DNA of 7,819 bases. It comes from Bacteroidota bacterium (GTDB taxonomy: Bacteria; Bacteroidota; Kryptoniia; Kryptoniales; JAKASW01). The position numbers and the translations under genes were made by a program. Each line of letters opens with the position of its first letter. Positions within the stretch are counted from its first letter, which is position 1. Where the stretch lies: contig JAJYOS010000281.1 in NCBI GenBank assembly GCA_021796055.1, forward strand, positions 1 through 7,819. The letters run 5' to 3'. Positions 1-6,100 of the stretch are shown here, in pieces. The notes beneath the pieces are model-generated. The model searched no databases. It saw nothing but the letters and a program-made list of their open reading frames with translations, and was not told the origin of the DNA.

Positions 1-11
1 ATGATACGGGA
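1..11. repeat. Right end of a second palindromic insertion in another CRISPR repeat
   Basis: ATGATACGGGA immediately precedes the right 31 nt of the first repeat (12-42). It is the exact reverse complement of TCCCGTATCAT at 256-266 inside the other insert, and it joins the repeat at the same base (repeat position 16). It is therefore probably the right arm of a related palindromic element inserted at the identical repeat site. Only 11 nt are visible, so the rest of the element and the left part of that repeat are inferred. Confidence 0.6.
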
Positions 12-856
12 CGGATTGTTCTTTGAGTAATGTTCTTTCAGGTTAAAATACGACAAAGAGAAGGTGCTGAACGTTGTAGTTTGCTTTCGGATTGTTCTTT
101 GAGTAATGTTCTTTCAGTCCACACTTCGAGCGCAGGGAACGCATATTTAGTTGTGATTTGCTTTCGGATTTTTCTTTGAGTAATGTTCTTTCAGTACCTC
201 GGAACCGATGCAAAAGCTGATGATAGTTGTGATTTGCTTTTGCCGCCTTGCGGCATCCCGTATCATCTTATATGATATGATGTCGGAACGGGACGGATTT
301 TTCTTTGAGTAATGTTCTTTCAGTTGGAACGCGAAAGAGAACCCGACGCGTAAAGTTGTGATTTGCTTTCGGATTTTTCTTTGAGTAATGTTCTTTCAGT
401 GAGAGGGTATTTGTTGAGCGATAAAGGATAGTTGTGATTTGCTTTCGGATTTTTCTTTGAGTAATGTTCTTTCAGTCAGTCTCTTCTTTTCTATTTCCCT
501 GGGATCGTTGTGATTTGCTTTCGGATTTTTCTTTGAGTAATGTTCTTTCAGTCTCTTCGCCTTCCTCCGGAAGCGGGATGCCGTTGTGATTTGCTTTCGG
601 ATTTTTCTTTGAGTAATGTTCTTTCAGTTGCCGTTCATCAGGAGAGCGTTCGCTCCGGGTTGTGATTTGCTTTCGGATTTTTCTTTGAGTAATGTTCTTT
701 CAGTGGCGTGGGCCAGATGGTCCAGGAGATGCACGTTGTGATTTGCTTTCGGATTTTTCTTTGAGTAATGTTCTTTCAGTTGTCCCAGTCAGCGCCCCTC
801 TTCAGGTCGTGTTGTGATTTGCTTTCGGATTTTTCTTTGAGTAATGTTCTTTCAGT
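12..856 (+). CRISPR. Type II-C CRISPR array, 11 repeats and 10 spacers
   Basis: A 46-nt repeat starts GTTGTGATTTGCTTTCGG and ends GTAATGTTCTTTCAGT. Copies lie at 12-42 (right part only), 73-118, 150-195, 226-240 plus 294-324 (interrupted), 355-400, 431-476, 507-552, 583-628, 659-704, 735-780 and 811-856. Spacers are 30 nt, except 31 nt at 119-149, and all differ. Plus-strand orientation of crRNA is inferred from the tracrRNA anti-repeat at 7514-7525, which complements the first 12 repeat bases. The two leftmost copies are degenerate: the 73-118 copy begins GTTGTAGTTT, both carry TTGTTC instead of TTTTTC, and the first ends in G rather than T. The other copies look identical, so the left end is probably the oldest and the cas2-proximal end the newest. 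The array continues beyond, or is cut by, the window start. Spacer targets cannot be judged without a search. Confidence 0.97.
241..293. repeat. 53-bp palindromic (REP/MITE-like) insertion inside a CRISPR repeat
   Basis: The repeat starting at 226 runs 15 nt to GCTTT, is broken by 53 nt, then resumes at C294 and ends normally at 324; 15 + 31 nt restores a complete 46-nt repeat with no lost base. The insert starts with a hairpin, TGCCGC-CTT-GCGGCA (241-255). A second imperfect palindrome follows: TCCCGTATCATC (256-267) against GATGTCGGAACGGGA (279-293), with an AT-rich centre. The hairpin core resembles the GCCGCTTGCGGC hairpins at 7732-7796. It has no coding capacity and no obvious target-site duplication. 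A non-autonomous REP-like element is the best reading; which transposase moved it is unknown. Confidence 0.85.
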
Positions 857-912
857 GCACCATAGAACAACTCATTGAAAAGCATTGACTTAGCTGAAAG
901 TTCGGCAAGGAA
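857..912. promoter_or_regulatory. Possible array leader / cas2-proximal flank
   Basis: These 56 nt separate the last intact repeat from the terminator and are moderately AT-rich. If degenerate repeats mark the old end of the array, this side is where Cas1-Cas2 would add new spacers, making this the leader-side anchor. A TTGACT at 885-890 could resemble a -35 box, but no matching -10 is convincing. The role is inferred from array polarity only. Confidence 0.35.
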
Positions 913-952
913 AAAAGCGCCCGCCTTTGTCAAGACTCAGGCGGACGCTTTT
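913..952. terminator. Bidirectional terminator between the array and cas2
   Basis: A 14-nt arm AAAAGCGCCCGCCT (913-926) pairs with AGGCGGACGCTTTT (939-952) with one mismatch around a 12-nt loop. An A-run lies on the left and a T-run on the right, so the structure works as an intrinsic terminator on both strands. It sits between the converging array (plus) and cas2 (minus, stop at 966-968), where a shared terminator is expected. Confidence 0.85.
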
Positions 953-965
953 CTGTTTTGGGACT

Positions 966-1301
<336 letters not shown>

Positions 1302-1303
1302 TT

Positions 1304-1367
1304 AAACCCTTGAAGGGTTTTTATCAATTACAGTTATCTTCAATTGGACACGAACCCTTCAAGGGTT
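1304..1367. repeat. Palindromic repeat unit, copy E1 (cas2/cas1 gap)
   Basis: Arms AACCCTTGAAGGGTT (1305-1319) and AACCCTTCAAGGGTT (1353-1367) are perfect 15-bp inverted repeats around a 33-nt loop. Each arm is itself palindromic about one central base. The loop (AATTACAG, then CAATTGGACACG) matches copies E2 and E3. The unit fills the cas1-cas2 gap: it provides the cas1 stop codon (1359-1361, right arm) and nearly all of the cas2 leader. As RNA it could fold into a stable hairpin between the two genes. Confidence 0.9.
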
Positions 1368-2309
1368 AACCTCCGGATATACAATTTTCCTCGTCTCTCC
1401 AGCAAAACACCTTACCAGCGAAGCCGTTGTCGCCGTCAATGAAAGCATCAGCGGCTTTCGTTCATCACTAACGAACGTATCGGCTGAAAGGATCGATAGA
1501 AGCCGCTTCTTGTTTTCTGTCGTAAGGCTGATTTCTATTCCCTGCTCTTCACAAATATCAAGGACAATCAGATCGACAAACGGCCTGTACGGTTCCATCA
1601 GGTCGTCGGCAAGGCAAAACGCGTTGTACTGGTTTTTGTGGTGGAGTCCTATCGAAGGATGCAGTCCCGAGCCTACGATAGCTCTTGCCATTGCCGCCCG
1701 GACAATAGCATACCCATAGTTCAGCGCACTGTTCGGCCCGTCTCCTTCCGGGTCACGGATGAAACCCCTGAAGGGTTGCTGCGAGAAGTCGATTTTGGTG
1801 CCCAATTTAGAAAACCCTTCAAGTGTTCGCGCATTAAAAACATTCTTCCAGTAATACGCCGCCCCTCTTCCTTCGAGATTCGCTTGATCGCCCGAGCGTA
1901 CTTTCTTTGCCCAGAGTTCCAAAGGTTTTGCATTCACTCCTCTTGAGCCAAGTACAGCCGCCTGGTTGATCAGCTTTGCTTTGATGGTCTGCTGCCAGAG
2001 CTGCTTTCTCAAGGGGGCGGATGCATTCATCTGTGTCTTAAGCACCGCCGTGTGAAGTGTATTCGAGGACATCGGATACATGATAGCGTTCGGCAAATGC
2101 TTCGCGTCGCATCCGATCACAACGCTGTTGTTCTCCATCAGGGCATTCAACGCTGAGACCGTTATGATTGACTGGTGGTCCTCAAGAATTACTACTCCTA
2201 TGTCTTCTATAGGAACACTTGGGTCATCATCCTCCTGCTTGATAAGCAGCTGCTCGTCTTTGTGGGAAATATATGACTTCCGGCTTATGACGATGGTACG
2301 TTTGATCAT
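1359..2309 (-). CDS. cas1: CRISPR integrase Cas1 (type II-C)
   Basis: This 316-aa protein is the catalytic subunit of the Cas1-Cas2 spacer integrase. It has an N-terminal beta domain beginning MIKRTIVIS and a C-terminal helical domain. Likely metal ligands are E146 (in LEGRGAAYYW), a His of GLHHKNQ (H223/H224) and the acidic cluster ADDLMEPYRP (D235/D236, E239). LNYGYAIVRA (196-205) is also family-typical. Between KNVF and RGFIRDPEG (about 159-181) it carries extra residues compared with the spacing I recall for relatives. This stretch is bounded by CCCTTGAAGGGTT-type motifs in the DNA (1763-1827). The last residues (VNP) and the stop come from repeat E1. No Shine-Dalgarno is seen; the leader is repeat E2. 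Cas9 would normally be directly upstream, but here a RAYT and repeats intervene. Confidence 0.96.
   Translation of the reverse strand: MIKRTIVISRKSYISHKDEQLLIKQEDDDPSVPIEDIGVVILEDHQSIITVSALNALMENNSVVIGCDAKHLPNAIMYPMSSNTLHTAVLKTQMNASAPLRKQLWQQTIKAKLINQAAVLGSRGVNAKPLELWAKKVRSGDQANLEGRGAAYYWKNVFNARTLEGFSKLGTKIDFSQQPFRGFIRDPEGDGPNSALNYGYAIVRAAMARAIVGSGLHPSIGLHHKNQYNAFCLADDLMEPYRPFVDLIVLDICEEQGIEISLTTENKKRLLSILSADTFVSDERKPLMLSLTATTASLVRCFAGETRKIVYPEVNP
1762..1827. repeat. Degenerate palindromic repeat pair inside the cas1 reading frame
   Basis: AACCCCTGAAGGGTT (1763-1777) and AACCCTTCAAGTGTT (1813-1827) match the arms of the intergenic units with one or two changes. Their centres are about 50 bp apart, against 48 bp in the intergenic copies. 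The 35-nt loop is not clearly similar to the conserved loop. On the minus strand the stretch is translated in frame as Cas1 residues 161-183 (TLEGF ... QQPFRGF). An old in-frame insertion, like the Rickettsia palindromic elements, would explain it; convergent composition is the alternative. Confidence 0.5.
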
Positions 2310-2317
2310 ATCGAATT

Positions 2318-2430
2318 AAACCCCTGAAGCTTTTCTAATATTTATAGTTAATTTCAATTCGATACCAACCCTTGAAGCGTTTCCATTAATTACAGCTAAT
2401 TTCAATTCGACACGAACGCTTCAAGGGTTT
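2318..2430. repeat. Palindromic repeat, tandem copies E2 (cas1/RAYT gap)
   Basis: Three palindromic arms lie at about 48-bp spacing: AAACCCCTGAAGCTTTT (2318-2334), AACCCTTGAAGCGTT (2367-2381) and AACGCTTCAAGGGTT (2415-2429). The last two form a perfect 15-bp inverted repeat with a 33-nt loop containing ATTAATTACAGCTAATTTC and CAATTCGACACG. The first arm and its loop (TTATAGTTAATTTCAATTCG) are a second, more decayed unit sharing the middle arm. The block covers the cas1 leader up to about 9 nt before its start. It also extends into the RAYT 3' end, encoding its last eight residues and stop. Confidence 0.88.
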
Positions 2431-3055
2431 CTCCTTCCGATATTAGAAATTTCTTGTTGATTTCTTTCTGATGAAATTCCCTGCATTCATCCGCTCCACC
2501 AAACAGTTCCAACGTTTCACTTCTCGCAAGCATGGTTCTCTTCTCTGAAAATAGCGCCTGGTACGATGAATACTTCCAATCATCCACCGTCTCGACAAAT
2601 CCATGGTGGACAGGGTTGTTATGGACGTAATGGATCAAGTTCAACAGATATTCGTTGGAAGTAACCTTCTTCCGTTTGAAGTTGCTGATAAATAATCCAC
2701 CGCGGCGATTATAGACCTTGTTAAATGCTTGAGCATAGGAGTTGAAGAGATTTGAAAACTGCTGGCTGTTTAAGCGACACAACCCTTGAAGCGTTAAAGA
2801 CGCCTCAAGGGTTGCAATCTTCTTTGAATAAAAGCTCCGCAGTTCCGCTTCTGATTTCATTTGAATAACAAAATGAAAATGGTTCGGCATCAGGCAATAA
2901 GCTAAAGTATTCACGATGCCGGAAATATGCGTCAAGTACAATCGCAGGAAGAAGCGGTAGTTTCTATCTGCTCGGAAGATGTTGTCATTGCCGTTAGCGT
3001 GATTGAACACGTGGTAAAATTGTTCCGGTTCCAGAGGCGGATGCGGCTTTGCCAT
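2402..3055 (-). CDS. REP-associated tyrosine transposase (RAYT, Y1/HUH family)
   Basis: This 217-aa protein has the single-domain Y1 transposase architecture. The HUH metal-binding motif is H59-F-H61 in MPNHFHFVIQM. Y107 in NSYAQAFNKVYNRRGGLF is the probable nucleophilic tyrosine. A Bacteroidota-style IHYVHNNPVHHGF (141-153) and WKYSSY (160-165) follow. Family members nick and join single-stranded DNA at REP hairpins and are thought to move those repeats rather than themselves. Here palindromic repeat units flank the gene on both sides. Residues 82-92 (TLEASLTLQGL) are encoded by an internal repeat hairpin, and the tail TLEAFVSN with its stop by repeat E2. The gene interrupts the cas9-cas1-cas2 order, is co-directional, has no visible Shine-Dalgarno and looks intact. 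It has no known CRISPR role; presence by insertion is more likely. Confidence 0.93.
   Translation of the reverse strand: MAKPHPPLEPEQFYHVFNHANGNDNIFRADRNYRFFLRLYLTHISGIVNTLAYCLMPNHFHFVIQMKSEAELRSFYSKKIATLEASLTLQGLCRLNSQQFSNLFNSYAQAFNKVYNRRGGLFISNFKRKKVTSNEYLLNLIHYVHNNPVHHGFVETVDDWKYSSYQALFSEKRTMLARSETLELFGGADECREFHQKEINKKFLISEGETLEAFVSN
2781..2813. repeat. Palindromic repeat hairpin inside the RAYT reading frame
   Basis: AACCCTTGAAGCGT (2781-2794) and ACGCCTCAAGGGTT (2800-2813) are inverted repeats with one mismatch and a 5-nt loop. They are the same arms as the intergenic units but without the 33-nt loop. The stretch is translated in frame as RAYT residues 81-92, between the HUH region and the catalytic helix, where extra residues are likely tolerated. 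Confidence 0.8.
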
Positions 3056-3064
3056 TTTCGCGTC

Positions 3065-3128
3065 AAACCCTTGAAGCGTTTCTATTAATTACAGCTATTT
3101 CCATTTCGACACGAACGCTTCAAGGGTT
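3065..3128. repeat. Palindromic repeat unit, copy E3 (RAYT/cas9 gap)
   Basis: Perfect 15-bp arms AACCCTTGAAGCGTT (3066-3080) and AACGCTTCAAGGGTT (3114-3128) enclose a 33-nt loop with ATTAATTACAGCTATTTCC and TTTCGACACG. It has the same orientation, arm length and loop length as E1 and E2. It starts 9 nt upstream of the RAYT start codon and ends against the truncated cas1 copy. RAYT genes are typically bracketed by their cognate REPs, so E2 and E3 are the best candidates for this transposase's substrate. Confidence 0.9.
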
Positions 3129-3184
3129 GCTTCTTGGTGGAAGATATATGAACGTTGACTTATGACGATAGTACGCTTGATCAT
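3095..3184 (-). pseudogene. Truncated 5' remnant of a second cas1
   Basis: Reading from ATG at 3184 gives MIKRTIVISQRSYIFHQEAT, then residues encoded by repeat E3, then a stop at 3095-3097. The first 16 codons match the intact cas1 at 38 of 48 nt and 13 of 16 residues by hand alignment. Similarity ends where E3 begins. The ATG overlaps the cas9 stop as ATGA, the tight coupling expected for the original cas9-cas1 junction. This is therefore the ancestral cas1 start, cut off by the repeat/RAYT block. The 29-codon frame is too short to be functional. Confidence 0.85.
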
Positions 3185-6100
3185 TTGAGGATTATCTCGC
3201 CATCCGGCTTAACCTCAAAATGTGTGTGTTCCACTAAACATCTTAGGTTTTGCGCGGTTAGTTTCAATCTCGGTTGGTACTTGTCCGGGTTAAAGCGTGT
3301 TTCCCCATCGCCCAACTCGTCGTTTTCCCTTGCCTCGATGACGTTTTGGAGGAAAATGTAGTCTGCTCCCGAGTTATTGAACTTATAGACACGAAAAACA
3401 TGTTCGATAGGAATCCCGTTCTTCTGGATTTCGGCAGCGGAATCCCGATATAAAATTACTTTGTTGCCGACCTTGAAAATATGTTTTGCGGTGAGGAGCA
3501 CTTCCTTTCTCCTGGCGAGCTTCACGAGCCTTGAGTATTCGAGATTTGCCATAATATCCTTGTCTTTGAGTTTCGAATACTCAAATAGACTAACGAACCT
3601 GAACGCGTTCGTTGGTCTTCCTCTTTCGTCGGTCCCCTCATAGTAGATGCATAGATAATTTTCAGAATTGTCGGTTCTGTAATACTGTTTGTGTGTTTTT
3701 TCTGACAGGTGCAAGTGGGGCTTAATTCTTAGTGACTTTTCATATGATGGCAGTGAGACCTTACAGCGAACGTGCCTGATCCTTTTCCCGTTGAAATCAA
3801 CGACTTGTTCCATCTTGACGCCTCGATTCATTTGTTCTCTTATTCGTTCTCTCAATAACGGGTCGACGATCTTATCTAGCTGAGCATCCTCTATCGGTTT
3901 TCTTACAACAAGCCATATTTCATCTTCCTCTGTCGTCTTGTTTTTCTGAACCAGGTACTGGCCATTTTCCTTAACCGCATATCCGTGGCTATTTCTCTCC
4001 GGTACTTTAATCGCCCCTAAGAAAGTCTCTTTGTGTAATTGGCCGCGAATACTGTCCCCCTGCATAACCAAATCTGCACCGTTTTCCGACTGCTGGGGTT
4101 TTCCTCGTTTGCGAATCTTCTTGTATGTCGCGACAAGTGTTTTATATCGATTCACATGATTGATCAACACGTTCTGATCGATGGATGTCACGTGAGTAAT
4201 ATCGAATGATAGGTATGGCTTTGAGTGGAATCTTATTCCTTTATCCAGGGAACGGTAGTATTGCCTCAGTATCTCCTCCCTCTTTGCTGAACCTGGAATA
4301 AGAGTAAGGACGGCCGCATCCATGGCGTGATGACTGTGGCGGCTACGATCCTTCTTCTCATCACCCATTATACCGTAGATTTTCTTGAACTCGGAAGTAA
4401 TTATTCCTTTTTGCACGTCGACTTTGTGGAACAACGACTTCATATACGCGCGTGCATATTTTGTGATTATTTGAGTGTCCACAAGTTGACTGTGTTTCCA
4501 GAAGTTGGGAATGTCCTCAAGCGTGAACGTTCTCACTTTCTTGTCCCAGTATTCAAATTCAAGTTCAAGGTATCGCCTGCGCTTGATTAATTCATTCTTT
4601 CCTTCGGTATCTCCGCTTCTAGCCACTCTTTGTGTTTGAGCCTTATTATCTTCAATCCTTTCTTGCAGCGAATCCCTTTTCTCGATCCACTTCATGATGC
4701 GGGGCTCGATCGCTGTGTATGTATTCCCACTTACAGGGTCTTTCCAATCGACCTTGTAGTTTTCCAGCTGAGTCGGAATCCGATTCCTCTGAATATTAAC
4801 GTTGTAGTAGGCATCGCTTACGGTCAGATTCGCGAGCGAGTTGTCAAACGACTCGCTTCGTTGGAATGTATGTGCAAACTGCGTCCTTGTCCCATCGAAC
4901 AAATCTGTCAGGCTGATGAACTTGCCGGTATAAATACATTGACATTGTTGCTCTTTCCACAGGCGATACTTCTGGACATCTTCTTTCAATGCTTTTATCT
5001 GTTTATATACCTCTTCTCCATCCTCCAACTGTTCCCACCATAAACGCACTTTGTCTATGTTATCTGCGTCATTTTCATTGAGGCCCGGATACTTGTCTTT
5101 TGCAACGCCTAATATCGCCTTAGCAAATTCTATGTTTTCCTCCTCTCGGCGCCGTTGATAATTCTGGATTGCCCAGCGCTTGTTCGTATCGTTCAATTCC
5201 CTTGCCATCTCAACAACTATCTTTGTTTCTTGGTCAATTTTGCCCTCTTCCAATAAATAGTTCATGAGATTTCTTAACTCGTGCATGGTCCGCATTGCCA
5301 TCGGGTTCTTCCATCCTTTGCTTGGCGGTTCTGGATTGCCGAGCCTATCATTTCTCGATGGGGGATAGATCTGGATGTCCGAAGGATGGTAGAGATGCGT
5401 GAGCCCTTTTTCGCCGACGGAAAATTTGTCCCTCAAAAGCTGCTTGATCGCTTCGTCAAGACGGGGAATTTTGTAATAATCAATCTCTGGGTTCTTTTCT
5501 TGGGATGAGGATGCTTTCTCTTTTGGCTGCTGCTTGCGGTCGAGAAATGAAACGTATTTGTTAAGGACAAAATCGGAATATTCTCTTCTATCTGCTTCCG
5601 ATTTGTCATTCCAATTCCTTTCGCCGAAGTAATTCTTCAGCTTTCTCTCAACATCAGCCTTTGCAGATTCTTTGATTTGTTCGTCCAGCCCTTCTGCTTT
5701 AATCGTCTCGATTTCACCAAAGTAGTTTTGAATCAAACTGTTGACGATATTCAATTTTTGTTTTTCATTGTTGGTCCTTTTGATGACATCGGTAATGCAA
5801 TCTTCAATTGCTCCCTTGTTAGCAGAGAACTCTTTCTCTCCCATTACTTTGGAAAGATTCGCAAAAGAAACCGCCTCTGAATAGATATGTCCTTCCTGTA
5901 GATACGGAATGATCTTGACGATGGCCTTTCGGCTCAGAGAGCCGTATCCCTGCTGTACATTGATTTCAGCAAACTGACGTACTTTATTCTCATCTTTCCA
6001 TCCAAGAACCTCTTCGCAGAATGCCGCCAGGGCTTCCGGTTTGTCTTTCGTTTGAAGAGAGTTGAATAGCAAATGCCAAATGCCCTCGTGGTCTAGTGTT

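Noticed and set aside
629..658. Spacer containing a small GAGCG-TT-CGCTC hairpin that could suggest a REP-derived spacer.
   Set aside because: The stem is only 5 bp and the sequence does not match either repeat family in the window.
705..734. Possible self-targeting spacer: GGGCCAGATGGT in this spacer also occurs in cas9 (6936-6947).
   Set aside because: Only 12 of 30 nt match and the flanks differ, so it is likely chance.
2318..2430. The periodic palindromes at 48-bp spacing could be taken for a small second CRISPR array.
   Set aside because: The sequences between the palindromes are conserved with E1 and E3 rather than unique, so these are dispersed repeat units, not repeats with spacers.
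2402..3055. The RAYT considered as a CRISPR component (a casposase-like or adaptation factor).
   Set aside because: It has plain RAYT features and is flanked by REP-like repeats; the cas1 remnant shows it interrupts the operon, which points to insertion.
4630..5043. A 137-aa plus-strand open frame antisense to cas9.
   Set aside because: It is fully antisense to the HNH-coding region and resembles no family; the opposite strand is clearly cas9.
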